64,000 nt of DNA, taken from positions 12,496,901-12,560,900 of the forward strand of contig BSYO01000033.1 of the NCBI GenBank assembly GCA_033239525.1, read 5' to 3'. Shown here piece after piece: positions 36,001-48,215 of the stretch. Source of the DNA: Nepenthes gracilis (lineage: Eukaryota; Streptophyta; Magnoliopsida; Caryophyllales; Nepenthaceae). The translations under genes and the position numbers were made by a program. Numbering within the stretch: the stretch's first letter is position 1; every line of letters starts with the position of its first letter. Under the pieces are notes generated by a model, which saw only the letters and a list, made by a program, of their open reading frames with translations, was not told where the DNA came from and did no database searches.

Positions 36001-39000
36001 GCGGTAGGTACTCAACCTTAACCAGCTTGAGGCAAGCTCGGTCGGCCCTTGTCCTTGCCAAGCACGGGAACGAGTAGTCGTGAGCCAAACCACTAGAAGA
36101 ACGAGCTTTCAGAGCACCAGACTACAAGACTGTTATAGCCCAAGCGACCGAATGCACCATCTGAACGCTCCAATTATTCACACCATGTAAGGATACTGGA
36201 GCTATGCAACAAAGTCGAAGAATGCTCTGTAATTTCATTTATTAGTCCTCTTTACAAAGTACAAAGCTGTAGTGGTTGACGTACAATTCAGAGGGGAGAA
36301 AAAATATATAGAACGATAATCCGACTTCGAAAACCTTACTCCACTGGGTCAGGCACCCAAAGGGCAAGCAGGCACATGACCTTGGAATGGAATCTAAGCT
36401 GTCAGAGCACCACATTTGAGGCGATCGAGAAGATCATGCTCCTACGTGCCACCTCCCGTAGGCTGCTGAAGTAGGAAGCAAATACTGAAGCCCTCTCTAG
36501 CAAGATGATGAGATCATTCACCCGCTCTCACCTGGGAAGCGACCACTAGAGATCGTCCACCAAGGCGGGCCATAGCCGCACACATTAGAATTTACACCAG
36601 ACCCAACAGACAACGACTGCGGGATCTAAGGTGGACCCAAAGAGCTCCTCCTCCAATAGGCACCAATAAATGAGGACCCACTCCACTATGCCTCCCTAGT
36701 GCGGACTATGCGATGCCAACTAGGAGAAGTATATGATGGTGACCATATACTAGGATCACCCTCATCAGTTCCTGAGACCGATCAGAGTGAGGGTATCAAG
36801 GCAGACTTCAAATACATCTTCAAGCCTCCCAAAACTTCCTTCGATCTTGGCCAATGGCAGCGTAGGCTCCATGCCCACTCCGTTCTCTCGCATCACTTGG
36901 CTGATAGAAGAATGGTTCGTGAAGTAAGGCGTGGGATGTCCCTCCATCTAGAGCCGGGGGAGGAGGTCAATGAGCAAGTATTATAGAAGATCGCTCCCGC
37001 TAATGCCATCTACAGAGAATTGGCAAGTATAGAGCCGAATCATCACCAAACATTGCCAATTAGAGCAAAAATATACAGGACATATGGGAAAGGAACACGT
37101 GTACGGGCTTACATGACGACGTCTCATCTTTGCCTGTTGAGAGTTAAAATTTCTAACTTCCTAATATGGAGGGCTAGTAATCGGTCTAGTATCATAAGCC
37201 GACCTAGAGTCCGAATTGTAATAGATGGACAACCTGTAGAGATGCATCCAAGCCCAGTGCAAGGCCCCTGGAGGCCCAAGTAGCGCGATCTTAGGTCGTC
37301 CGAAAGGTTATGGGCCGAAGGGACAAGAGACCAAATGGGCTCGTAGCACAACCCAACAACTCCAGTCCAACCTGGCAAATTTTCTCAATATATCCTTTCT
37401 AGGATCCCACATCACCCAAATTGGTAGGGGCAATTATGTGAATCACACCATAAAAGCCGTTACTACAATAGGCTCCCACAAGCTCCAGAAGGGCTCAGCA
37501 ATATCCGCAACTGCCGCCAGTCAACCACTCTCTTATGAGTACATTTTTTAAGCCGCCCTTGGCCGGGCACATACTCAAAATTCAGTCCTCCATCTTATAA
37601 GCCGCTTCCTGGCTAGGGGCCACATCGGAACTCAATTCTCCATCTCATAAGCCGTCTCCTAATCGGGCACACACCGGAATTCAGTCCTCCATCTTATAAG
37701 CTACCCCCTAGTTAGGCACACCCTCGGAATTCTATCCTCCATCTCATAAGCTAAAACCTGGTTGAGCACTCCCTCATAGCTCAATCCTCCATTTCATAAG
37801 CTGCTTCCTAGTCGGGCATGCCTTAGAGCTCAGTTTTTCATCTAATAAGCCACCCCTAATCGAGCGACCTTATTGGAACTCAGTCTTCCATTTCGTAAGC
37901 CAACCCTGGTCAGGTGCTCCCTCGGAGTTTAGCCCTCTACCTCGCAAGCCGTCCTTTTGTCGAGCGCACTTCAAATCCACTCCTCAATTAGGCTCTCCCA
38001 AACACTCGATCTCCTATCACATACATCCACTCATTCTTTTACAATATCGCATCTTTTCATCTATTGAGAAATTTTTTTCATTTAAGCGTCGGAGGATAAA
38101 TTGAAAAGTAAGTCCTATTAATCTTCTGACTTCTTATCTGTTTATTATATTGTGTAGAATCCAAGTTTAAAGTAATTGAGACCAAACTAGTTTCAATTTG
38201 ATCCATCATGGAGAGATCGAGTTTTTCCTTAACCCGTATAACAACCTGGATTGGAAGACATATCAAGTTTAATATTTGAATTCATCTGAAATGATCTTTT
38301 GTATTTGACAAAATCTCACATGATGAAGGCAAATTATTAAACAAATTATTATTTCACAAAATTTTTTTTTGGTTAAATAATACGAGTGGCTAAGTTCTAT
38401 GAACTAGCACACTTAAAATAATTTATGGTTCCTGTGATATTAAATTTATTAGTTTAATTCTTAAATTTTTTTTTGATATGATTTTTATATATAAGATCAG
38501 ATATCTAAAGTTTGATACATTATAATAAAATAATAAAAATTCTTTGTTACAAAAATAATATTTTTATATTCATTATTTTCGCTCATGACTATAAAGAAAG
38601 GGCAAATATAAATATTTTATCTGCAAAATATATTAAAAATTTAAACTTATAATCTCTATAACATAGTAAAACTACCTACTATCTCATTTACCTCTAAAAT
38701 ATCATTTACCAACTTATTTTAATATAACATTTGAGTTTATTTATTTATTTTTATCAAATTTAGTAATTTAGATAGATACATTAAATATTACATCAAACTA
38801 AATAACTAAAAAAATATTCCAAAAGTAATTGCATGACATTGCTCTTCTATAATATAAATGTACACAGTCAAGAATCTTTCCTCTACCCAAGTGTTCATAA
38901 TATATTATTTAATTTTAAAAAATATAAATAATATTATTTTCTAAAAACAGATGTATTTTTTTTATTGTTGAGATAATACTTCATAAAATCAACCTTTCAA

Positions 39001-39929
39001 ACTCAAAATGAAAAACAAATATTATGAGCCTAGCAATATAAATTAATTAATTAAATTTTATATCAATTTAAAAAGCTAAAAATATCTCAAATTATCAAAT
39101 AATAATATTCTTATATATATATATATTCCACACTGTAATATCAAGAATAAGATTGTGTATATAATAAATATTGATGGAAAGCTTAATTTAATTTACCTGT
39201 TGCCTAACTCTTCATGCAGCTTAACAATGGCGTCTTCTTCCTCGGCAGTGAAATTTCCGCGCTTAATATCAGGCCTCAGATAATTCGTCCAACGGAGTCT
39301 GCAGCTCTTCCCACACCTCAATAAACCTGATCGTAATCACCAATTAATTTGCATAATTACACCAATTAATCTCATCATTAACAAACCATTCACTTTTTAT
39401 TTTTATATGAAAAAAATTTCAAATATTATTTTTTTTTCTAAAAATCCTAATAAATAACGAGAAGAAAATAAAAAAATTAAAAATTATTTTTCTTAAATAT
39501 AAATATTATATTTTGTATTTTTCATCATACATTCAAATTTTATCAAATTCAAATAATCTCCAAGGTTTTATTTAAATTTTAAAAATAAAAAGGACAATAA
39601 AAAGAAAATTAAAAGAAAAATACTTTTTCATATTTAAATTATATAAAAAAATCACAAAGAGAAAAATATAATAAAAAATATGTGTTAAAATATATAATTC
39701 TCTTTTCATTTTCTCTCATAAGCATTTTTTCTAATAGATTTTATTTCCTTTAAACTCCACTAAATCCGAAATAATTACAAACGAATTCACGCTCACCCGC
39801 TTGCTTGGGTAGAGCCCTCCAATTAGAATGGCCGTAGAGGCGAATATAACCAGTAAGAATCTTGTCTTCCTCGGGGCTCCACGGCCCTTTCCTCAGACCC
39901 GTCTTCTCACAGCACGGCGCTCTCACCAT
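30060..39929 (-). CDS. MYB15-like: R2R3-MYB transcription factor, subgroup 2 (MYB13/14/15 type)
   Basis: Three exons join in frame to 267 codons plus stop: 39797-39929 (133 nt), 39197-39326 (130 nt) and 30060-30600 (541 nt). The 133/130 sizes are the classic R2R3-MYB pattern. The protein starts [21 protein letters not shown]2 has Trp 17, 37 and 57; R3 has Phe 70, Trp 89 and Trp 108. R3 has Asp-Ala where bHLH-binding MYBs have Asp/Glu-Leu. The helix sequence [20 protein letters not shown] and the C-terminal motifs [11 protein letters not shown] and [20 protein letters not shown] match subgroup 2, whose members act in cold and defence responses and stilbene/lignin genes. The nuclear protein should bind AC-type promoter elements. 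Intron 1 is 470 bp; intron 2 is 8,596 bp because it contains an LTR element. No disabling mutation is seen. Whether the long intron is spliced efficiently is unknown. Confidence 0.95.
31240..32420 (+). repeat. 5' LTR with internal CATAAG minisatellite
   Basis: Begins TGAATGGTCC and ends GGGAACGCATCA. From about 31600 to 32110 it contains around ten degenerate units of about 47 bp built on CTCAATCCTCCATCTCATAA followed by a CT/GG-rich half. The element copy at 1-960 has the same LTR design. Confidence 0.85.
32421..32440 (+). other. Primer-binding-like site
   Basis: TTGGTGCCGTCTATGGAAAC directly follows the LTR. It resembles the TGGCGCCGTCTGTGGGAA-type site found after the LTR in many plant Ty3/gypsy elements, with substitutions. 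Confidence 0.6.
34486..34650 (+). repeat. 45 bp tandem repeat, about 3.5 copies
   Basis: CCCATACGCG-type starts occur at 34486, 34531, 34576 and 34621, exactly 45 bp apart. The core is GTCGGATTTTGAACCTCAG then CGCTATCGAG with scattered changes. It is inside the LTR element interior. The period is a multiple of three, but no frame looks coding. Confidence 0.8.
37178..38265 (+). repeat. 3' LTR with internal minisatellite
   Basis: Begins TAATCGGTCTAG (the expected TG has become TA) after GGAGGGCTAG and ends ACATATCA. It carries the same CATAAG minisatellite (about 37530-37980), diverged from the 5' LTR in unit order and length. Confidence 0.82.
38271..39196. other. Rest of MYB intron 2, AT-rich
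   Basis: Very AT-rich sequence between the retrotransposon and the exon 2 donor. No coding or further element recognised; likewise 30601-31234 on the other side. Confidence 0.6.
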
Positions 39930-40012
39930 TCTCTCTGGCTATGGAGTCGTCTTCCTCCTCTTCAAATCACCCAAAGCTGTCTACCCAAGTAATACCGAAC
40001 CACAGGCTTCCC

Positions 40013-40019
40013 TATATAT
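40013..40019 (-). promoter_or_regulatory. TATA-like box of the MYB gene
   Basis: On minus, TAATATATAGG lies about 85 bp upstream of the ATG at 39929, a reasonable position for a plant TATA box with a short leader. No other core element is convincing. Confidence 0.45.
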
Positions 40020-40074
40020 TACTTCTTCAATGGCTGGCTATGGAGTCAAGTTATCGATATTGACCGGAGAACGG

Positions 40075-40278
40075 GGGCGCTGCGACGCGGTACAAGCATT
40101 ATAGCGCCTACGCCGCCACGTGAGCCTTTAGATTTTAAAATTAACGGCCTACGTTTTTTATAATAAAAAATAAAAAATATATTTTTTTATATAAAAAACG
40201 TGGGCCGTTAGTTTTGAAATCCAATAATTCATGTGGTGTTGTAGGCACTGTGATGCGGTATGGGTTTTGCAGCGGCCC
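40075..40278. mobile_element. Foldback element (MITE-like) in the MYB upstream region
   Basis: An imperfect inverted repeat of roughly 75-85 bp per arm around a short A/T loop. The left arm has GGGCGCTGC, GCGCCTAC, CCGCCACGTGA and AACGGCCTACGTTTTTTATA. The right arm, reversed, has GCCGCTGC, GTGCCTAC, CACCACATGA and AACGGCCCACGTTTTTTATA. Long arms suggest a Mutator-like MITE. No clean target duplication was found. It ends about 55 bp from the TATA-like box and brings a CACGTG-type G-box in one arm (CACGTG at about 40118). Confidence 0.75.
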
Positions 40279-42657
40279 TCATTCTTGTTGACTGTGTTAA
40301 TCGCCGTACGAATTACTATAATGATTTCTTTTTCTATTTTTTTATTTTTTGGAGATTGCATCCGACCGAGTTTCAAATTTTGACCTCGCTTGTATCAGAC
40401 GAGTTCAGACACATAACAATAAGAATTGAGTTTATAACTGTATTAGAACTGGCCGTAATGCCTCAAGTTATTACTATTAACTTCATTGATTCGGATCTAA
40501 TGAGTCAAGACATATAATGCGATTTTTTTAAGATATGAAAGTTTTTTTTTTTATCTATTTAGTTTAAAATAAATAATTATAATTTAATAACTATTTTTTA
40601 TATTTAAAAAAATAATTAATTATTTAAATATTTTATTTTTTAAATTAAAAATAAATAAAATTTATCGTTCTAGAAGGTAGAGCCACCGTAATTTTATTTA
40701 ATGATGTGATCAAGATTTTAATTAGTGGAAAAACTGTGCACTTTATGTCGGAAAAAATAATTAATTAATTGTGCAAGTTGTCGTTATTGTTTTTTTTAAA
40801 ATAAAAAAATTATAAAAGCTTGCATTCTGATTGGCTGGATTGGCTTCGTTTTCTAGGAAATCCCTCTTTCTGCAGCGGCTCGTGCTGCATGATGTGATGG
40901 TTTTGCTTTATCGTAGTCAACTAACACGTGCCCAAGGCCAGCTTTATATATTGACCAAATAATATAGAATAATATCAGTAATATTATTTATATATTTATT
41001 TATATTAAAATTATTAAAAATAAGTATATATTTTATTTTATTTTAATTTTTTGTTTTTTATATTTTAATTTTAATATAAAAGGATATATAATTTAATATA
41101 TAAATATTATGTACTATTATATAGTTTACAATAGGTGTTTGTTTTAGTTTTGAGAAGTTAACATTTAAAAAATAATATTATATGATTTTAGAAATTAAAT
41201 AGAAAAAGCATAATATTTTTATAGGCACTCTCATTCAAGATACATCATTTAATTAAAAAAATAAATTTATAGATATTTTAAAATGGTCATCTCTCTAAAT
41301 AAATGATCATATATTTCATGACATCAAAATATATTTTTTAAAAAAAGTGAAAAATATCCCAATCTTTGGAGTTAAAACAAATCAATTGACTAATTTCATG
41401 AATTGTTTCTTCAAATAAAATATTTGTATATTTATATATTTAGATATATTAATTTATATTTTTATTTATTTAATAAAAAAATATAATAATAAATATATTA
41501 AGAGTTAAAGTTGAATCACCTTGAAGTCGTTTTAGTATGTATTTTATATCAAATATTGTCGTGTACAATAACAATCAGGTTGACATAATTCATCGACCAA
41601 GCAAGCCTATGATCGATAAACCCAGAAAGAAAAGGCTATTGTCTAGCCTAGTATGTCCAAGCCTAAAAAATACGACGTCTGATCTTTACCCGATACTAGT
41701 TAGTTATTTAATAGATAACCGAGTAATTATTAAGCGGACTATAATTCAGACTCAGTTATATGCTCGAATGATTGTATACCGAATATCCAACCGAATGATT
41801 AATCCAACTAAGCGGCATATTTGATCTAATGATTTGTATACTTTGTAGTTAGTCTTCAAACTAACAAATATTATTTTTTTTATCATTATTTGTTTAATTT
41901 TTAGGCTTTAACTGTCTCCAATTAATCCCACTATTAAAATATGTAAAATAATTGTTAAACTAATTGGCTTTCAGTTGATATAAGCACTCAAATCGTGGCT
42001 GTAAGACACACATTTTAATTTTTAATTTTAATAATAACTATTTAAGTTAAGATAAAAAAGAATCTAAAATGGACAAGGGCACCAATAATTTCATTAGAAA
42101 ATCTAAATATGAAGTACGTTTGATATAAACCCATAATAAAAAAAATACACTAAAAATATAGATTCTTGATTATATATATTAAAAAATATATATAACTACA
42201 TATCGATTGGGTCCATTGACCATAATATTAAAAACTATGGAATCAAAATGCAAAAATATTATAGCAGATGAAACTGTTGGGTTTAATATCTTATTTATTG
42301 GTTTAATTTTTCAGCTTTATTTTAGTTGATGAGTTACTATTTTTTCAAACATCCCCTAAAAATATAATTATGACATAGATATTTAATAGGAAAAATAAAT
42401 AATATGGTATCTTTAGTTATTTTCTTTATTTTAATTACACATAGCTTTTATCTGATAATTATATAAATCAACACCGAAGCTACTAAAACTTAAAGGAAGA
42501 ATTAATTATTTTTAACAACAGATAAAATTACCCAATAGAAAGCAAACTATAAGATTCTTTAAATAACAACCATTGATTTAACTCTCTTAGCAAGGGAGAG
42601 GAAATGTAGACATGATAGCCTTTCATTAGCCCTAGCATGATAGATAAGATTGAATAC
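40279..42657. other. AT-rich intergenic, no gene seen
   Basis: Long A/T runs and short frames only. A 96-codon frame at 41537-41824 has no recognisable domain and is treated as chance. Confidence 0.6.
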
Positions 42658-42779
42658 AGGATCCTACAATGTAAAGTATATGCTCTGTATTTTTTTAACT
42701 AATTTTTTAAATAAAATTTATATTTAAAAAAAAATTAATAAAAAAAATACAAAGTATACGTTTTGTATTGCAAGATCCT
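42658..42779. mobile_element. Small foldback element
   Basis: About 122 bp made almost wholly of an inverted repeat. The left arm starts AGGATCCTACAATGTAAAG; the right arm reversed starts AGGATCTTGCAATACAAAA; both continue into GTATTTTTTT and an A/T centre. No target duplication is obvious. MITE-like. Confidence 0.7.
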
Positions 42780-43124
42780 CGTGCTCTAGACCAGATGTAC
42801 ACAAGTAAGTGAGCAAAAGGCATACTATTTGTCCTCCCTTAATCAGGTGAAATACACAGACAGTATTATTTGTTATCATTTTTAATGAAAGCTATCTACT
42901 CCCAATAAATAATAGAATAAAATTTTATTTTATTTTATTATCATAGAACAAAATTTAAATTTTATTTTTTTATTATATAATATTTTAGACTAAATGATAC
43001 AGATATTATAAGAGAAAAAAATCTAAAATTAACAATGACTATATATATAATCATAAGTCAACAAGGTAAAGAAAGAGAGGAAGCACACATGGTTTGAGGA
43101 CAGTAGTCGTATATTGACCTATGT

Positions 43125-43158
<34 letters not shown>

Positions 43159-44397
43159 TAATATTATTTCTATAAAAAGCCAAAGTGAAAAAATAGTGAT
43201 TTCTTTATTTTTCAGAAGTGGTTGACCTCGTGGGATGAATAAATAGCAACTCTTCTGTGTCGATTCTTTGTTTTTACATGGTTAATTATGAGAAACTAAT
43301 AAATATAAATATGAAGTTATATTATTTTTATAATATTAATATATACTAAATATTTAACCCAATAATAAAATTAAAAATAAAAAAATGACCACATAAATGG
43401 ATTTTAAGTTTTAAATTTTATCTGTTTAATTTTTTATATAACGAATGATATAAAAATATATTGAGTATATCTTTTTAAAAAGATGCACTGATTTGTTTCA
43501 TTTTCTATAGTTTTGTAATGAAGTTTATTGAAATCAGATAATTTTATGCTCTTTTAATTGTAATAGAGTAACAATTGATATATTATTAAATTATATTTAA
43601 ATTATATTTTCCCATTTTATGTGACAAAATTGCAAGGATTTAAAGTTAAACACAAAAGCATTCGTGAGTGATAAACTCCTACCATATTGAAGGGAAAAAA
43701 AACTTTATTTATAATCCATCTATAATTAACATTATAGAATTTTAACATTATAATTAACATTTTATCATCACAGTACAAAAAAGTTACTTCAATTAAAAAA
43801 ATAATAAATTTTTTTATATTATTTTCCAGGTATAAAATTATATTAAATCCATTTTTTTTTTATTTTAAAATGTATATATAAGTTTATTTTTTGTAAATAT
43901 TATTTTAAAATTATTAAAATGAGCAGCCTCATATATAAGTTGTCAACGAGGCTATTTATTTATTTTTATATAAATTTGTTAATATAAATAAATAAATAAG
44001 ATAATATATTATCAATAATGTCAAAAAATATTCTATTAACATTATTCAGTTGTAAATATAGTATTGGCCTATAAATTATTTAACGGCGATGAACAAATAT
44101 GATCAACTTCCACTGGTCATGAAGAAAACTAGGACTTCTTTGATTCAAATATAGTATTTTTTTTATTTGACTTCTCAATCTTATGTCTATTTTATATTTT
44201 TTAGAGTAAATTTAAATTAATTATGTAATTATTATTTAATAAAAAAAATTGGCCGGAATTTGACTATTTTTAAAGGTAAGTGACTCTCAATGATTAACGG
44301 ATAGTTTTAAGTATTTAATCGGACTAATGAAAAATTTTAATTTAATTATTCATATATTTATATATAAATTTTTATTTATAAAAATTTATAAAATAGG
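42780..44397. other. AT-rich intergenic with a (TA)n run
   Basis: No gene. A TA dinucleotide run lies at 43125-43150. Other open stretches are short and low in complexity. Confidence 0.6.
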
Positions 44398-45740
44398 AGC
44401 GGGACCGACCAAACTACGGCATGTTGACGTTTTGTTTGGCAGGTTCACTGTTCGGCTGTTCGTCAACGGCTATTTTTTTCAAATCTGATTTGGTAAAAAA
44501 CGCTAGCCGCCGTTTGGTTGGACTTCGAGATTTATGCATATAGATTTTGAAAATATATTTATATATATATGACAGGTCCTCTGCCCATGAGTTGGCTTTG
44601 AATCTACAACTATGGTAGAAGAATAATCCAAAAGTTATAGCCTTGAGAGAAGGTCCAGGATTGGTCAACAAGACGTGAGCCGTCCATGTTGCCCACCGTA
44701 TGCAGCCTATAAGTGCGTATCCGAACGGCGCTATTTCAGCTCCAATTCAACAAACAAGTCCACGTAATTACAGCCCGCGCGTGGTCTTCTGGATGGCAAT
44801 CTGCCAGCGCATGTAGCCAATAGAGCGTACTCAAAACATTCAATGTCTCACAACATGCAACTACATATTTTTCTCATATCATTGTATTTTTTTATTTGTT
44901 GAGAAATATTTATGCTTTGAATTTCAGAGGATATATCAGGGAGTGAGTCCCATTAATCTTCGAACCTCCTATTTAATAGTTTTGATTTGTAAGATCCGGG
45001 TTCGCAATGACGAAAATTAGATTCACTCCAGTTCAATCATTCATGAAAGATCGATTGGTTTCCTAACACATACAATAATCCGAATCTTAAAAATTATCAA
45101 TATATATATAAATATATATATTAAAAAAATCAATAATTGAAATTTTAAGATAAAAAATATGTATAATATATTTTTATAATGTTGTCATCTATTGAGTAAT
45201 TGACCCAATAGTAATTTTTTAAAAAGAAAATAATCACTTAGATTAGTTTTTAAGTTTTAAATCTTATTTGTTAAATTTTTTTTTCATGAGAGATATCTAT
45301 TTGATGTAATCCCTTAAAAATATATGTCAAATCTAAGTGCTGGAAAGTATTAGACTCCTAATACACCAAATTATGTTTAGTAATAAAAGGATTAAGGAAA
45401 GCTTCATCTTTTATAAAAAATAAAAATATTTATTTTTTATATTTTAATTATTTATTTTTTAATAAAAAAATATAATTTAATTATTTTTAAAAAATTAAAA
45501 ATTTATTAAAATTAATTATTTTAAAATAATTAAATTATAATTATTTATTTAAAAATAAATAATCAAAATTATCCAATTAAAGAGGTATAGCCTCCCTCAA
45601 TCCCACAGTAGGACCCACCCATACTATGGCACATTTAGCTAGGACGTTCACTGTCCAATTATTCATCAACATCATTCCAACCCAAGCCTATTTGAGGAAA
45701 AAGTGAACTGCAGTTTGGTTAGGGTTAGAGATTTTTCTAA
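44398..45740. repeat. Two diverged ~135 bp direct copies flanking an LTR-end remnant
   Basis: 44398-44535 and 45604-45740 share in order GACC-ACCAAACTA/CATACTATGGCA, TTCACTGT, ATTCATCAAC/TTCGTCAACG, then GTTTGGTT and GAGATTT. Between them, 44870-45085 matches the end of the LTR of the 31240-38265 family (TTGAGAAAT, CATTAATCTTC, TCCAGTTCAATC, ATGAAAGATCG, ACAATAATCCGAATC). Copies are weakly conserved; the direct-repeat reading is tentative, the LTR remnant firmer. Confidence 0.45.
45435..45570. repeat. A/T-only foldback
   Basis: ATTTTAATTATTTATTTTTT on one side is mirrored by AAATAAATAATCAAAAT on the other, with AATTTAATTATTTT/AATAATTAAATTA within. Arms of roughly 50 bp. Could be a decayed MITE; very low complexity makes chance pairing possible. 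Confidence 0.4.
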
Positions 45741-46924
45741 AAAAAATTAAAATTATTAAATAATTTGCCCACATATATTTTAAATCAGGCGGGCTCTCTT
45801 ATCGTTACTGGGTTATTATTTTTGTACCCATATAAGTATATATGCCTTAACAATACATACCTTCATATTCAGATAATAACATGTATATGTTACCGTGGTC
45901 GAATAAATACAAAATTAAAAATTGCTAAAATTAAATGTATGTTCGGCTCAATCACCATAATTTAGGCTCGTTCAATTTGAGTAGCAAATTACAAACTTTT
46001 TTTTTAATTATTCAACAATGCATAACACTATATTACTTATGATACGTTTGGTGTGACGATCCAATTTTTTTTTTTTTTAAAATCAAACATAGGGTCTCAT
46101 GAAGCCGGACTAAGTAACGCTGGCCCACTAGTTTAATTTCAAACTTGTCCGTCCAACTCTGATGTTAGCCGGACCAAAATACCCTGAGATGCTTACTAAT
46201 AAATATTTATTGCAGAATCCACAAAGAAAAACATGGAAACGTACTAACATTCAAAACATTTATAAAATTCATAAATAGCGGAGTCTTTTCAACATCAAAA
46301 GATAAAATAAAGCTCTTCAAAATCTGCTCCGGCTCGCTAAACCACTTTGATACTCCACAGAGTTCTACTCAACTTCATCATCCATAATTCTTTTATCATC
46401 TGAAAAATAGCAAGAATGAGTTACAAAACCCAGCAAAATACTCACATGCAGAAAATAGAGAACGTAGCATATACATATAAGCGAATATAATACGAAAATC
46501 GTCATGTCTTTAGTTCGAAATTTTTCTTAGTCTTTTTCTTCTTGTCTTGTCTACTGAAAACTCATAAAAATCATGAATGGTTCTTATCATCTTTAGGGAT
46601 CGGACGGAAGTGGACAACATCGATGACGGGTTGTGTGTAACCCCACAACCTAAAGCCGTATCCCCTCATTATGCTCCCCGGGGCGGGAGGTAATGCCTTT
46701 ATCCCGGCATACGGGGCCAAAAGTCTTATGCCACCAAAAGGTTCCCTCCCGTGGCCCAGGAGGCATCCTCGAGTGTCACTTCAATATCCTTCATCCATCT
46801 TTTTACAAGCTTAATGGAGACTCATTCTTAGTTCATATGGCGTTATTCGTTATGGTTCAAAAGTCATAGAGTTCCACTTCTTTGTCCGAATTAATACATT
46901 ATTCTTTAGCAAGAAGCTCTTTTC

Positions 46925-47550
46925 TTCTTCAGACGGAGTTCACAATGTCGGAGTTCATTTTCTGACGGAGTTCAAAATGCTGAAGTTCTTTTCAAAGACG
47001 GACGTCTTTTACATAAAAGCCGGAGTTCTTTATTAGGCCGGAGTTCTTTTAATTCTGGAATTCTAAAAATTGGAGTACTTTTCTTTAAAATCGGAGCTCT
47101 AAAACCGGAGTGATTTTTCTTTAAAATCCGGAGTGCTTCTTCATTAAAAGGACGGAGCTCATTTTGTAAAAAGGACGGAGTGAGTTTTCTTCAAAAGAAC
47201 GGAGCGCGTTTTCTTCGAAAGGACGGAGCTCTTTTTGTAAAAGGACGGAGTACTTAACTTCAAAAGACGGAGCTCTTTTCTGTAAAAGGACGGAGTGCTT
47301 TTTTGTAAAAGGACGGAGTACTTAACTTCAAAAGACGGAGCTCTTTTCTGTAAAAGGACGGAGTAGATGGAGCTCTTTTCGTAAACGGACGGAGTACTTT
47401 TCTTTAAAAGGATGGAATGCTTCTTCAAAGACGGAGTGCTTCTTTAAAGACGTAAAGGCCGGAATTCCTCTTCTTCAAAATCGGAGTACTTTTCAAAAGA
47501 GGACGGAGTACTTTTGTTTATAAAAAGACCGGAGTTCTTTGGACGGAGTT
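46925..47550. repeat. GGACGGAG minisatellite
   Basis: About twenty-five degenerate units of roughly 20-30 bp built on GGACGGAGTACTTTTCTTTA, inside the solo LTR. They produce artefact frames rich in Lys, Ser and Leu on minus. A related block with CCGGACTTCTTTTTAT lies at 48305-48560. Confidence 0.88.
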
Positions 47551-48069
47551 CTTTTCTTTAATGATACAATTATCACAGTTCATTTAAATTGATAGAAAAT
47601 CATTCTTCCACCAGAACAAAACCAAACATCATAAAGTCTTTTCCTTAAACATGCAATTATCGAACAATAATCATACTTCAAGCGACAAATATAAAAGGAA
47701 CAGAAATAACATCATATAAGTTTATATAATATCAGATATACTAACGTAGAAATCATGCATAATCATGAACTTGAAAACAGGGGTGAGTATCTTGCCTGGT
47801 TTCTTCAACTTTGTCTTGAACTCTACTCTTTCCTGGGTTTCTTCAACTTTACTCTTACTGAAATTTCTATTACGTGCCTTACTCTAATTCTTCTAGTTCT
47901 TATTTATAGACCTTGAATTTGATGGCCTCCATAAATGATTGACAGTACAAGGTTCAATGTTTTTTTATTAATGATGATTATTATTAATGATACAGGGAAA
48001 ATATTTCTCATTAATTAGATCATTTATAATCTTATATTTCCAAGGAGTTCATAAATTCCCAATTAATTG

Positions 48070-48215
48070 AACTTGGCCTTCTCATGTAAACACATTAAAT
48101 CTCTGGTTAACAGAACCTAACTTTCTCATGTAAACACATTAAATCTCTGATTAACTGAACCTAGCTTTCTCATGTAAACATTTTAATTTTCAGATTAAGT
48201 GAACTTGGTTTTCTT
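48070..48215. repeat. ~50 bp tandem repeat, three copies
   Basis: TTCTCATGTAAACACATTAA then ATCTCTGGTTAAC recurs three times about 50 bp apart, also within the solo LTR. Confidence 0.8.

Larger units (their letters stand above)
31240..38265 (+). mobile_element. Complete non-autonomous LTR element inside MYB intron 2
   Basis: 7,026 bp, TG...CA, flanked by the perfect 5 bp duplication AGTTT (31235-31239 and 38266-38270). LTRs are 31240-32420 and 37178-38265; the interior is 32421-37177. A primer-binding-like sequence follows the 5' LTR and a purine-rich GGAGGGCTAG precedes the 3' LTR. The interior has only short unrelated frames with no gag, protease, RT or integrase motif, so it depends on another element (LARD-like). 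It is in the opposite orientation to the MYB gene. The LTRs differ by many substitutions and indels, so the insertion is not recent. Confidence 0.9.

Noticed and set aside
32237..36986. Frames of 80-130 codons inside the intron LTR element
   Set aside because: No gag or pol motif; overlap on both strands; the homologous deleted sibling lacks them.
41537..41824. 96-codon plus frame
   Set aside because: No recognisable domain, AT-rich surroundings, no splice or promoter support.
47159..47428. Minus frame with repeated Leu-Lys-Ser-Pro-Ser motif
   Set aside because: Translation of the GGACGGAG minisatellite in the solo LTR; no start context or conservation.
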